DNA from: Flavobacteriaceae bacterium
GTDB lineage: Bacteria; Bacteroidota; Bacteroidia; Flavobacteriales; Flavobacteriaceae
Assembly: GCA_016649715.1 (NCBI GenBank)
Contig: JAENXC010000001.1
Location: 186,001-250,000, forward strand
Direction of reading: 5' to 3'
Length of the DNA: 64,000 bases
The notes beneath the pieces were generated by a model. The model had not been told where the DNA came from. It saw only the letters and a list, made by a program, of their open reading frames with translations, and did not search any database. Positions 19,001 through 25,775 of this stretch are shown here, in pieces; positions within the stretch are counted from its first letter, which is position 1, and each line of letters starts with the position of its first letter. The position numbers were made by a program, and so were the translations under genes.

Positions 19001-19526
19001 TGAGGATTTCCTATCCTATAGTTTATACCCTCGTGTTTTTGAAGATGCGCACGAAAAATATAAGCAGTATGGAAATGTTGCAATTCTTGCCACGGAAAAT
19101 TTCTTCTACGGAATGAAACTTCAGGAAGAAGCCATCATTGAGTTGGAACCTGGAAAATCTATTATTGTAAAATTGCTTTCTGTAGGAATCCCAAATGATG
19201 ATGGGGTTCGCATAGTCTTCTTTTCAGTAAACGGCGAAAACCGTTTTGTGGAAATTAAAGATAAATCTATAAAAATAGAAAAAGAGGCCCATGTAAAAAT
19301 CGATCCACAGGACTCCAATCAATATGGCGCTCCATTACAGGGAAGTTTATATAAAGTATTGGTGAAAAAAGGTCAGGAAATAAAAAAGAACGACCATCTC
19401 TTTATTATTGAAGCCATGAAGATGGAAACCACGATAACAGCAATCAAAGCTGGGAAGATTAAATCCATCTCCCTAAAACCCGGCACCATGGTAATGAAAG
19501 ATGATTTGATTTTGACTTTGGAATAA
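16074..19526 (+). CDS. pyc: Pyruvate carboxylase
   Basis: A 1150-residue single-chain biotin enzyme that makes oxaloacetate from pyruvate and bicarbonate with ATP, replenishing the TCA cycle and aspartate supply. Biotin carboxylase comes first (KVLVANRGEIAIRVLRAC; AASGGGGRGMRI; EVNPRIQVEHTVTE). The carboxyltransferase follows, from about residue 540 (DTTIRDAHQSLLATRM, MWGGATFDV, LHTHDTSS). The biotin carrier domain at the end has EAMKMET with the biotinylated lysine near 1116. Length equals the family norm and no domain is missing. An AT-rich palindrome overlaps its stop codon. Confidence 0.97.
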   Translation: MKIKKVLVANRGEIAIRVLRACAEINLQTVAIYTYEDRYSQHRYKADESYQIGENDQPLKPYLDGNAIIALAKSKQVDAIHPGYGFLAENSEFARNCARNGIIFIGPDPKVMDALGDKITAKKIAEKCGVPIIKSNAKKLSSLKIALSEAEAIGYPLMLKAASGGGGRGMRIIRNEDDLKNNFDSARSESLNAFGDDTMFLEKYVEDPKHLEVQIVADNHGNIRHLFERDCSVQRRHQKVVEVAPSFNVSKKVKEALYKYAIQIAEDVNYNNVGTVEFLVDKEDNVFFIEVNPRIQVEHTVTEMVTGIDLIKTQIFVAGGYKLSDTQIKIYEQDTLATYGFALQCRLTTEDPENNFTPDYGTITTYRSASGMGIRLDAGSIYQSYSVSPFFDSMLVKVSAHGRTLDGAVRKMSRALKEFRIRGVKTNIHFLQNVIQNETFREGKATVNFIANTPSLFDIKLPQDRTSKIVNYLGEVIVNGNPDVKTFDKNRIFRTPKIPKFDSQKNFPKGTKDMLTEMGPEKFCSWLKDEKKIHYTDTTIRDAHQSLLATRMRSYDMLQAAESFAKNHPNTFSIEMWGGATFDVCLRFLNESPWTRLRELRKLMPNILFQMLLRGSNGVGYKAYPDNLIEKFIETSWENGIDIFRIFDSLNWVKAMEPSINFVRNKTGGIAEAAISYTGDILNPKQTKYTLKYYTQLAKDLENAGAHMIAIKDMAGLLKPYAAAELISALKNTVKIPLHLHTHDTSSIQSATYLKAIEAGVDVVDVALGGLSGLTSQPNFNSIVEMMRNQPRENKFDINKLNEFSNYWEDVREMYYPFESGLKAGTAEVYQHEIPGGQYSNLRPQAEALGLGDRFDEVKKMYAHVNGMFGNLIKVTPSSKVVGDMAIFMVTNNLTPNDVMERGEDISFPESAINFFKGDLGQPLGGFPKKLQKIILKNNKAYTDRPNAHLEPIEFDAEYKVFSKKFQQGFTRPIEFEDFLSYSLYPRVFEDAHEKYKQYGNVAILATENFFYGMKLQEEAIIELEPGKSIIVKLLSVGIPNDDGVRIVFFSVNGENRFVEIKDKSIKIEKEAHVKIDPQDSNQYGAPLQGSLYKVLVKKGQEIKKNDHLFIIEAMKMETTITAIKAGKIKSISLKPGTMVMKDDLILTLE

Positions 19527-19552
19527 TTCAGAATTCTGAATTCTGAATTATT
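19522..19552. terminator. AT-rich palindrome at the pyc 3' end
   Basis: AATAATTCAGAAT at 19522-19534 and ATTCTGAATTATT at 19540-19552 form a perfect 13-bp stem with a 5-nt loop, overlapping the TAA stop. The right arm also repeats ATTCTGA with 7-bp periodicity. It could terminate or stabilise the pyc transcript. Confidence 0.5.
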
Positions 19553-19555
19553 TCA

Positions 19556-19599
19556 GTCTTATGTCTTACGTCTTTCAGCGCAGCGGTCTTATGTCTTTA
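19556..19599. repeat. Dispersed heptad-based repeat, copy 2
   Basis: GTCTTAT, GTCTTAC, GTCTTTC, AGCGCAGCG, GTCTTAT, GTCTTTA. This is the partner of 14712-14755 with six mismatches over 44 bases, including the same nine-base AGCGCAGCG core. Confidence 0.8.
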
Positions 19600-19626
19600 T
19601 TTACAATAAAATATATTTCCCACCTC

Positions 19627-19656
19627 TTGCTTTTCAAATAAATAACATTACATTTG
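19627..19656 (+). promoter_or_regulatory. Promoter of the rplM-rpsI transcript
   Basis: TTG at 19627-19629, a 19-bp spacer, then TACATTTG at 19649-19656. Both boxes and the spacing match the Bacteroidota -33/-7 promoter. Transcription would start near 19661, leaving a leader of about 70 nt before rplM. Confidence 0.7.
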
Positions 19657-19693
19657 CACCCCTCTTAGGCAAAATCCGTTTTGTTTTAGGGTG
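19657..19693 (+). promoter_or_regulatory. Candidate structured leader of rplM
   Basis: CACCC at 19657-19661 can pair with GGGTG at 19689-19693, enclosing CAAAA (19670-19674) paired with TTTTG (19679-19683) around a TCCG loop. A nested hairpin at the start of the rplM mRNA fits ribosomal-protein autoregulation by L13. Structure was judged by eye only, and the 5' arm may overlap the transcription start. Confidence 0.4.
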
Positions 19694-19731
19694 AGAAAAC
19701 AATGAATTACTAACAATTTGACAAAAACTAA

Positions 19732-20187
19732 ATGGATACATTAAGTTACAAAACAGTATCTGCCAACAAAGCAACCGTTGTAAAAGAATGGTTATTGGTA
19801 GATGCGGACGGGCAAACATTGGGTCGTCTTGCAAGCGAAGTTGCTAAATTACTTCGCGGTAAGCACAAACCAAGTTTCACCCCACACGTAGATTGCGGTG
19901 ATAACGTAATTGTCACTAACGCCAGTAAAATAAACCTTACCGGTAAAAAATGGGACGACAAAACCTACATTCGCCACACAGGCTATCCTGGTGGACAACG
20001 TAGCCTTACCGCTACAGAATTGTACAAAAAAGACCCTACAAGGCTTGTTGAAAAAGCTGTAAAAGGAATGCTTCCTAAAAACAAATTGGGCGCGGAAATC
20101 TTCAGAAACCTTAAAGTTTATGCAGATGCTAACCACGGTCAAGAGGCACAAAAACCTAGAGCTATTAACTTTAACGACAACAAGTAA
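19732..20187 (+). CDS. rplM: 50S ribosomal protein L13
   Basis: A 151-residue large-subunit ribosomal protein. [19 protein letters not shown] and the stretch [20 protein letters not shown] are family signatures, with [12 protein letters not shown] toward the C-terminus. It heads the rplM-rpsI pair, and its TAA overlaps the ATG of rpsI by one base, so the two are translationally coupled. A promoter and a possible structured leader precede it. Confidence 0.98.
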   Translation: MDTLSYKTVSANKATVVKEWLLVDADGQTLGRLASEVAKLLRGKHKPSFTPHVDCGDNVIVTNASKINLTGKKWDDKTYIRHTGYPGGQRSLTATELYKKDPTRLVEKAVKGMLPKNKLGAEIFRNLKVYADANHGQEAQKPRAINFNDNK

Positions 20188-20573
20188 TGGAGACAATTCA
20201 CAAAATAGGCAGAAGAAAAACCGCTGTTGCACGTGTGTACCTTAAAGAAGGAAAGGGAAAAATCACCATCAACAAGCGTGAATTTGAAAACTACTTTCCA
20301 ACTGGAACACTTCAGTATAAAGTAAAACAACCTTTAACACTTACAGATAACGAAACTACTTTCGACATTACCGTAAACGTATTTGGTGGTGGTATTACAG
20401 GACAGGCAGAAGCTATTCGTCTTGCAATCTCCCGCGCTATGTGTACGCTTAATGACGAAAACAGAGGTATCTTGAAACCAGAAGGTTTGCTAACAAGAGA
20501 CCCAAGAATGGTAGAGCGCAAGAAATTCGGACAGAAGAAAGCCCGTAAGAAATTCCAGTTCTCTAAACGTTAA
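20187..20573 (+). CDS. rpsI: 30S ribosomal protein S9
   Basis: A 128-residue small-subunit protein. IGRRKTAVARVYLKEGKGKI at the start and the basic C-terminal tail (KKFGQKKARKKFQFSKR) that reaches the P-site tRNA are characteristic. It overlaps the rplM stop codon by one base. A GC-rich hairpin about 20 bp downstream probably ends or attenuates the transcript before rpsB. Confidence 0.98.
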   Translation: METIHKIGRRKTAVARVYLKEGKGKITINKREFENYFPTGTLQYKVKQPLTLTDNETTFDITVNVFGGGITGQAEAIRLAISRAMCTLNDENRGILKPEGLLTRDPRMVERKKFGQKKARKKFQFSKR

Positions 20574-20594
20574 TCAAAAAATATTTTATGTGTC

Positions 20595-20615
20595 GTGCCG
20601 CATTTATTGCGGCAC
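20595..20615 (+). terminator. Hairpin after rpsI
   Basis: GTGCCGCA at 20595-20602 and TGCGGCAC at 20608-20615 form a perfect 8-bp stem with a 5-nt loop. No U-run follows directly, so it may be an attenuator rather than a full terminator. Confidence 0.5.
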
Positions 20616-20687
20616 CGCATAAAATTAGTTTCAATTTTATTTGAAACGAACCAAGTTCATATTCATTATTAATTAAAAAAGCTGTTA

Positions 20688-20704
20688 ACCCGAAAAATTC
20701 GGGT
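20688..20704 (+). promoter_or_regulatory. Hairpin in the rpsB leader
   Basis: ACCCGAA at 20688-20694 pairs with TTCGGGT at 20698-20704 across three As, within the 206-bp rpsI-rpsB gap. It may be part of a ribosomal-protein leader or a short dispersed palindrome: the TTCGGG core also appears in the palindrome inside aspS. Confidence 0.35.
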
Positions 20705-20779
20705 GTTAGTTTAGCATCTAAACCAAATTCATTTTCGAAGCGGTTGCTATCCTTTCACAGAACGTAAACTAAAACAAAA

Positions 20780-21637
20780 ATGGCAAAAAAAGTAGTAGTA
20801 AAAGACTTATTGGAAGCTGGTGTGCACTTTGGCCACCTAACCCGCAAATGGAACCCAAACATGGCGCCGTATATCTATATGGAGCGCAACGGGATCCACA
20901 TTATCAACCTTTACAAAACCGCTGCAAAAATTGAAGAGGCCAATGAAGCCCTTAAAAAAATAGCAGCTAGTGGACGCAAAATCCTTTTTGTAGCTACCAA
21001 AAAACAAGCGAAGGACATCGTTGCTGAAAAAGCAAAGAACGCAAACATGCCTTACATCACTGAAAGATGGCCAGGCGGTATGCTTACCAACTTTGTGACT
21101 ATCCGTAAAGCCGTTAAAAAAATGTCTTCCATTGATAGAATGAAACAAGACGGAACCTTCATGACTCTTTCAAAGAAAGAACGTTTGGCCGTGGATCGTC
21201 TTCGTGCAAAATTGGAAAAGAACTTAGGTTCCATTTCTGAAATGAGCCGTCTTCCCGCAGCACTTTTTGTGGTTGATACAACTCGCGAACACATTGCGGT
21301 TGCTGAAGCTTTAAAATTGAACATTCCAATCTTCGCAATGGTGGATACCAACAGTGACCCTCGTGTTATTGATTACGTAATTCCATCTAACGACGATGCT
21401 TCAAAATCTATTGATGCCATTATGAGCTTTGTTTCTGATGCTGTTATTGAAGGTCTTTCTGAAAGAAAATCTGGAGGTGATGACGATAGCAATGATGAAG
21501 AAGGAATGGAAAAAAAGGCAAAAGCTCCTAAAAAAGCGAAAGCTGAAGCTCCCTCAACCGATGATGACGATGTAAAAGAAGCAAAAAAACCAACTCGTAA
21601 AAAAACGAAAAAAACAGTAACAAACGAAGAAGAGTAA
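20780..21637 (+). CDS. rpsB: 30S ribosomal protein S2
   Basis: A 285-residue small-subunit protein. LLEAGVHFGHLTRKWNPNM, ERWPGGMLTNF and VDTNSDPRVIDYVIPSNDDA are standard S2 motifs. The last 50 or so residues form a charged tail, acidic then Lys-rich, ending KKTVTNEEE; it is longer than in E. coli S2 and looks disordered. It is followed by tsf, the conserved order in bacteria, with a terminator-like stem between them. Confidence 0.98.
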   Translation: MAKKVVVKDLLEAGVHFGHLTRKWNPNMAPYIYMERNGIHIINLYKTAAKIEEANEALKKIAASGRKILFVATKKQAKDIVAEKAKNANMPYITERWPGGMLTNFVTIRKAVKKMSSIDRMKQDGTFMTLSKKERLAVDRLRAKLEKNLGSISEMSRLPAALFVVDTTREHIAVAEALKLNIPIFAMVDTNSDPRVIDYVIPSNDDASKSIDAIMSFVSDAVIEGLSERKSGGDDDSNDEEGMEKKAKAPKKAKAEAPSTDDDDVKEAKKPTRKKTKKTVTNEEE

Positions 21638-21656
21638 TAACCTTGTTTTAAAATTT

Positions 21657-21708
21657 AAAAGTCGTTTGGTTCTTTTCTTTGCTGAAAATAAATTGAACGA
21701 CTTTTTTT
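21657..21708 (+). terminator. Terminator or attenuator between rpsB and tsf
   Basis: AAAAGTCGTT at 21657-21666 pairs with AACGACTTTT at 21696-21705, followed by more Ts. The 29-nt loop is long, so partial read-through into tsf is likely. Confidence 0.6.
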
Positions 21709-21735
21709 AATATTAAACTTTAAAAATTTATAAAA

Positions 21736-22701
21736 ATGGCAAACATAACAGCCGCAGAAGTAAATAAACTAAGACAAACCACCGGTGCCGGAATGATGGA
21801 CTGCAAAAACGCTTTGGTTGAAGCAGGTGGAAATATGGAGGAAGCAATTTCCATCCTTAGAAAAAAAGGACAAAAGATTGCTGAAAAAAGAGCAGACCGC
21901 GATTCCAGCGAAGGTGTTGCAACCGTAAAAGTGAACAGCAACAACACAAAAGGCGTTGCTATTTCATTAAATTGTGAAACCGACTTTGTTGCCAAAAACG
22001 ACTCTTATGTTGAAATGGCAAACAAAATGGCTGAAGTAGCTCTAAACACTTCATCAAAAGAAGAGTTTTTGGCTGTAGATTTTGGCGGAATGACCATTGC
22101 AGAAAAATTGACCGAGCAAACTGGTGTTATCGGCGAAAAAATCGAGATTGGCGGTTACGAAATTTTAGAGGCCCCATTCGTTGGTTCTTACGTTCACGGT
22201 AATAAAATTGCTGTTTTAACAGGTCTTTCAAAAGCAGTTAACAACGCAGCCGAATTGGCAAAGGATGTTTCTATGCAGGTTGCTTCTATGGGCGCATCTA
22301 CCCTTTCCTATAAAGATTTTACACCAGAGTTTGTGGAATCTGAAACTGAGGCGCGCATTGCTGTAATTGAAAAAGAGAACATTGAGTTGGGCCGTTTGGG
22401 CAAAACGCTTAAAAACGTACCAAAATACATTTCAAGAGCGCAATTGTCTCCAGAAATTATGGCAAAAGCCGAAGCCGATGCAAAAGCAGAATTGAAAGCC
22501 GAAGGCAAGCCAGAGCAAATCTGGGATAAAATCCTTCCGGGGAAAATTGAGCGTTTTATTAGTGACAATACTACAATGGATCACGAAAAGGCATTGCTTG
22601 ACCAAAACTTTATTAAAGACGAAAAGAAAAGCGTTGCAGATTACGTTAAAACATATGGCGATGTTGAAGTAGTTGGCTTTAAGAGAGTTTCTTTGGCGTA
22701 A
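21736..22701 (+). CDS. tsf: Translation elongation factor Ts
   Basis: A 321-residue guanine nucleotide exchange factor that recycles EF-Tu. The N-terminal UBA-like domain is clear (LRQTTGAGMMDCKNALVEAG), followed by RKKGQKIAEKRADRDSSEG and the NCETDFVAKND motif of the core domain. The C-terminal part has KPEQIWDKILPGKIERF and VVGFKRVSLA. Length is slightly greater than in E. coli. In many bacteria pyrH and frr follow directly; here they are 4.6 kb away. Confidence 0.98.
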   Translation: MANITAAEVNKLRQTTGAGMMDCKNALVEAGGNMEEAISILRKKGQKIAEKRADRDSSEGVATVKVNSNNTKGVAISLNCETDFVAKNDSYVEMANKMAEVALNTSSKEEFLAVDFGGMTIAEKLTEQTGVIGEKIEIGGYEILEAPFVGSYVHGNKIAVLTGLSKAVNNAAELAKDVSMQVASMGASTLSYKDFTPEFVESETEARIAVIEKENIELGRLGKTLKNVPKYISRAQLSPEIMAKAEADAKAELKAEGKPEQIWDKILPGKIERFISDNTTMDHEKALLDQNFIKDEKKSVADYVKTYGDVEVVGFKRVSLA

Positions 22702-22726
22702 GCTTTTAAACTTATATTTTTTATTG

Positions 22727-22759
22727 AAAAGAGGCTGATTTATTATAGCCTCTTTTTTT
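22727..22759 (+). terminator. Intrinsic terminator of tsf
   Basis: AAAAGAGGCT at 22727-22736 and AGCCTCTTTT at 22747-22756 form a 10-bp stem with a 10-nt loop and a T-tract. The same GAGGCT/AGCCTC stem is used at 25721-25754. Confidence 0.85.
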
Positions 22760-22770
22760 GTGGGGTTTGA

Positions 22771-22790
22771 TTGCCACGAATACACGAATT
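22771..22790. repeat. Dispersed repeat TTGCCACGAAT family, copy 1
   Basis: TTGCCACGAATACACGAATT just after the tsf terminator. Relatives lie at 28067-28112 (full hairpin) and 58838-58855 (opposite orientation). Confidence 0.7.
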
Positions 22791-22805
22791 GTATTTTGCA
22801 ATGTG

Positions 22806-23030
22806 GTTGAAAGCGGAAGCTATCATTATAAGTGCGGATGGAAGATTTGTTAAAGCGGAAGCTAGAGCTGTTAAAGCGAAGCGGATATTCGTTAAAACGG
22901 AAGCGAAAAGATAAATGACGGCCGCAAGATTTGTTAAAGCGGTCGCCATTATTTAAAAAGTGGGGAGCATATTTGTTAAAGCGGAGGCACTATTTATTAA
23001 AGCAAAGGCTCTATGTATAAAAGTTGTAGC
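22806..23030. repeat. 21-bp degenerate tandem repeat tract (about 10 units)
   Basis: The core GTTAAAGCGG recurs with an exact 21-bp step: 22849, 22870, 22891, 22933 and 22975, with weaker units at 22828, 22912, 22954 and 22996. A related unit with one extra base starts at 22806. Twenty-one bases are seven codons. Read on the plus strand from ATG 22801, it gives heptapeptides such as FVKAEAR and FVKTEAK before a stop at about 38 codons. With the flanking terminator and repeat this fills most of the gap from 22760 to 23118, where I see no credible gene. The tract lies at the 3' end of the gene that follows on the minus strand. Confidence 0.8.
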
Positions 23031-23118
23031 GTGAATATAAAAAAGGGGTGCTACAAGTATAACGATACTGCTTTCTGGCTATGCTTTAGAACCTATTATT
23101 ACCCGAGTTTTGGCAGGT

Positions 23119-23850
23119 TTAATCTTTTTCATTCTTAAACTTTATACCTTTTATTTGATTGTATTCTGGGCTGGTGGCTCCGTACACGGACTTGACGTAT
23201 TTTTTTACATCGAGGGCGGTATCTACCAAGCCTGTGTTTTCTTTGTAAAGGATTCGATTTCTTTCCAGACGGGTATTGCTTACTGCGGTGAAAGCTGTGG
23301 CAACTTGGTTGTTTTTGTCTTTTAGATACTGTGCCTTTGTTTGCAGGGAGGTTATCTGCAATTCGGTTTCATTTGGGGCGTAACTTGGTTCTGAGGCCAC
23401 GACGGAGATGAGTCCGTCAAAGTGCTGGATGAGTTGGTCATAGGACTGTTGACTGGCGCTGATCCTTTTTGGGGCGGGTTGGTTGGGGTCTAGGGGTTCT
23501 TCTTCTTTTGAGGCACGTTGGCCTTGGATTTTACGGTTATAGCCTTTTGCGTCGTCTATTTTTTCTTGGGTGGCGTCTGTGGCCTCCAAAGCATTGACAA
23601 GACGGGTGCTAAAGGGACGCAAATCTGCGAAGGCTTCTACGCGGTTGTTTACGACATCATTATATGCAGTGTTTAGATTAATAACATTTTGCAGACTACC
23701 GTTTGCCGTAGAATGTAAGGCGCTGAGATGTTCTGCGGTTAAACTTGTTTTTGAAGGATTGTAGGATGGGCCATAGCCTTCTACAAAGGCGATAAGGTCT
23801 TGGAAGTTCGCTACATTTTTAGCGTGGCCTACTTCTGATTTTGAAGCCAT
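23119..23850 (-). CDS. Conserved hypothetical protein of Flavobacteriia
   Basis: A 243-residue soluble, mostly helical protein with no signal peptide. FVEGYGPSYNPSKTSLTAEH, LRPFSTRLVNALEATDATQE, SASQQSYDQLIQHFDGLISV and the C-terminal VKKYVKSVYGATSPEYNQIK are conserved, as I recall, in proteins annotated only as hypothetical across this class. It looks like a repeated helical-bundle arrangement with an acidic, proline-rich linker near residues 115-130. Function is unknown. The 21-bp repeat tract starts about 90 bp past its stop, and an inverted repeat (GATTCCC/GGGAATC, 23893-23931) lies upstream of its start. Confidence 0.85.
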   Translation of the reverse strand: MASKSEVGHAKNVANFQDLIAFVEGYGPSYNPSKTSLTAEHLSALHSTANGSLQNVINLNTAYNDVVNNRVEAFADLRPFSTRLVNALEATDATQEKIDDAKGYNRKIQGQRASKEEEPLDPNQPAPKRISASQQSYDQLIQHFDGLISVVASEPSYAPNETELQITSLQTKAQYLKDKNNQVATAFTAVSNTRLERNRILYKENTGLVDTALDVKKYVKSVYGATSPEYNQIKGIKFKNEKD

Positions 23851-23892
23851 ATTTTTTGAAATTTAATTGTTAGACTTTTGAGCGTGAACCGA

Positions 23893-23931
23893 GATTCCCT
23901 CCCTTGGCGGGCAAAAGTTAATACGGGAATC
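23893..23931 (-). promoter_or_regulatory. Inverted repeat upstream of the hypothetical gene
   Basis: GATTCCC at 23893-23899 and GGGAATC at 23925-23931 are exact inverses with a 25-bp spacer, about 45 bp before the start of the minus-strand gene. It could be an operator or a leader hairpin. Confidence 0.3.
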
Positions 23932-23977
23932 GGGGGACGTTCGATTTTTTTTAATTTGAAACAGGGTTTGACCCGAG

Positions 23978-24691
23978 TTATTCTTTTAGAAACTTTTTTA
24001 CTTCTTTATTACCGTTTTCATCTTTAATATACAAAAGGTAAATACCGCTTGTAAGATTAGAAACATCTATGGAAACTTGTTTTTCAAACCCTACGTTTTT
24101 GACGCTTATGAGTTTGCCTTCTATGTTTAAGATTTTAATTTTTAAGTTGGTATTGCTATTTTTTGAATTTAAAAATAATTCGTTTTTAACGGGGTTGGGG
24201 TAGATTGAAAGCCTATTGTTTTCAAATCCAAAGACACTTAAAGGTGCGTCGCCATAAATAGCCTGATTGCCCTCTTCATTAATTAGTGTTAAACTTTTGG
24301 AGCCATTGGTTCCTATTTCAATTTGGTAGATAAAAATTCTCGTTCCTAATTGGGGCTGAAAAAAATTATTGAAGTAGAGACTTTGGTACAATTGATTTTC
24401 TTGGTTTAGGCAATCTGTACCAAACTGCATAAACTCTAAGATAGTGAATTTATCTTCAGTAGTGCTGAATTCAATGACGCTCCCTATTAATGGCGCGCAT
24501 ACTTCTGTGAACAATTCGTTTATAGAAATATCTAATGGAATATTATTTACCTCACTGTTATGAGGAGGGAAATTATCTTGGTTATCAATTATCACATTAT
24601 GCAAGTACCAAGTATTTTCAAAAAGCTGTGGGTCTTGGGCAAAACTTAGTGCGCTGAAGTTGAATATGAGTATATATAGAATTGTTTTCAT
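23978..24691 (-). CDS. T9SS-sorted secreted protein, tandem paralog A
   Basis: A 237-residue protein with signal peptide MKTILYILIFNFSALSFAQ, a body of about 130 residues starting DPQLFENTWYLHNVII, and a C-terminal type A sorting domain (YPNPVKNELFLNS ... GIYLLYI ... VKKFLKE) for secretion and anchoring by the type IX system. The body is of a kind I know only as an uncharacterised small lipocalin-like Bacteroidota module. Its ATG is only three bases after the stop of the next paralog upstream, so the two are surely co-translated. The first 90 bp are nearly identical to that paralog while the middle differs strongly. Confidence 0.88.
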   Translation of the reverse strand: MKTILYILIFNFSALSFAQDPQLFENTWYLHNVIIDNQDNFPPHNSEVNNIPLDISINELFTEVCAPLIGSVIEFSTTEDKFTILEFMQFGTDCLNQENQLYQSLYFNNFFQPQLGTRIFIYQIEIGTNGSKSLTLINEEGNQAIYGDAPLSVFGFENNRLSIYPNPVKNELFLNSKNSNTNLKIKILNIEGKLISVKNVGFEKQVSIDVSNLTSGIYLLYIKDENGNKEVKKFLKE

Positions 24692-24694
24692 GGC

Positions 24695-25405
24695 CTATTC
24701 CTTTAGAAATTTATTAATAGCTCTATTACCGTTTTCATTTTCAATACTAAGAAAATAACTACCGCTCTTTAACTGGGAGACGTTTATGGAGGTTTGCATT
24801 TCAAGCTCCACAGTTTGGTTACTTAAAAGTTTGCCTTCTACGTTGTAGATTTTGATTTTTAATTTTTCAGATTTTTTATTTGAATTTAAAAACAGTTCAT
24901 TTTTGACAGGGTTGGGGTGAATTGAAAATTTGCTGTTTTCAATTTCAGACACACTTAAAGGCTGATTACCGTATATGGCTTGATGATTATCTTGGTTGGT
25001 CAAAGTAAGCATTTTGATGTTATTTGATCCAGCCTCAATAAGATAGTTAAACTCATGAGGCTGTTGCCAGTGGAAAAAATCATTAAAGTAACGGTTCTCA
25101 AAATCAATTGTTTCCTGTAAAAAACATTCGCCAGTTATTATAGCAAATCTCATTACTTGGAAAGAATCATTGTCTATCAAAAAAATATCTGTTGCGATTG
25201 ATGAACAGGCTTCTGTTAATACATAATATGGATTTTCCGAAAACTCTAAATAGACATTTTGTATTTCATTATTATGGGGCGGAAAATAATCTTGCCCATT
25301 TAATATCAATTTTTGCAAATACCAATTATTTTCAAAAAGCTGTGGATCTTGGGCAAAACTTAGTGCGCTGAAGTTGAATATGAGTATATATAGAATTGTT
25401 TTCAT
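24695..25405 (-). CDS. T9SS-sorted secreted protein, tandem paralog B
   Basis: A 236-residue paralog of the following gene. The signal peptide is identical (MKTILYILIFNFSALSFAQ), then DPQLFENNWYLQKLILNGQD, a divergent body with two cysteines, and a T9SS type A sorting domain (HPNPVKNELFLNS; SGSYFLSI; INKFLKE). It is first of the tandem pair. A third member is at 58044-58763. The shared body motif QAIYGNQPLSV precedes the sorting domain in all three. Role unknown; the product is exported and probably surface-bound or released. Confidence 0.88.
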   Translation of the reverse strand: MKTILYILIFNFSALSFAQDPQLFENNWYLQKLILNGQDYFPPHNNEIQNVYLEFSENPYYVLTEACSSIATDIFLIDNDSFQVMRFAIITGECFLQETIDFENRYFNDFFHWQQPHEFNYLIEAGSNNIKMLTLTNQDNHQAIYGNQPLSVSEIENSKFSIHPNPVKNELFLNSNKKSEKLKIKIYNVEGKLLSNQTVELEMQTSINVSQLKSGSYFLSIENENGNRAINKFLKE

Positions 25406-25479
25406 GATTATAGATTTAGGTTTTATTGTTTCGCAAGATTTTTTGAATCTACAATTTGACCATTACAGACAAGTGCCAC

Positions 25480-25511
25480 GGGCGTGTGGGCGTGTAGGCG
25501 TGTGGGCGTGT
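25480..25511. repeat. 8-bp tandem repeat GGGCGTGT, four copies
   Basis: GGGCGTGT, GGGCGTGT, AGGCGTGT, GGGCGTGT in the 370-bp gap upstream of the T9SS pair. The GC-rich tract stands out in AT-rich surroundings. Confidence 0.85.
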
Positions 25512-25576
25512 GTTTTCATAATTTCATCGGTTAAAGTTGTTTAATTTCTTAAATATATGCTAAAATTTTAAGAAAT

Positions 25577-25617
25577 AAAACAGGTTTTTCCCTGTTTTTT
25601 ATAGGGGGTTTTCCCCC
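25577..25617. other. Two consecutive hairpins in the 25406-25775 gap
   Basis: AAAACAGG (25577-25584) pairs with CCTGTTTT (25591-25598). Just after it, GGGGG (25604-25608) pairs with CCCCC (25613-25617), followed by six Ts. The gap also holds the GGGCGTGT repeat and the terminator at 25721-25754; I see no gene in it. The double hairpin may be a terminator or a leader element of the T9SS pair. Confidence 0.5.
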
Positions 25618-25720
25618 TTTTTTGGGAAGTCTTTTTCCTACTTTAATTTTTCTTTATTTGTAATTGCACTGAAATACTAGTACTATGAATTAGTGTTAAA
25701 GCTACTTAATTTATAAAATG

Positions 25721-25754
25721 AAAAAAGAGGCTAAATAATTTCAGCCTCTTTTTT
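25721..25754 (-). terminator. Intrinsic terminator of the M23 peptidase gene
   Basis: AAAAAAGAGGCT at 25721-25732 and AGCCTCTTTTTT at 25743-25754 form a perfect 12-bp stem with A and T tracts on both sides, so it can work in either direction. It lies 22 bp past the minus-strand gene. Confidence 0.85.
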
Positions 25755-25775
25755 ATTGTTATTATTATTAAAAAA

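Noticed and set aside
22743-22949. Minus-strand frame with ALTNL heptapeptides in the 21-bp repeat
   Set aside because: Its repeat pattern follows from the 21-bp DNA periodicity; it overlaps a terminator and has no start signals. The plus-strand frame at 22801 is no better supported.
22806-23030. CRISPR array
   Set aside because: The units are contiguous and degenerate with no unique spacers, and no cas gene is nearby.
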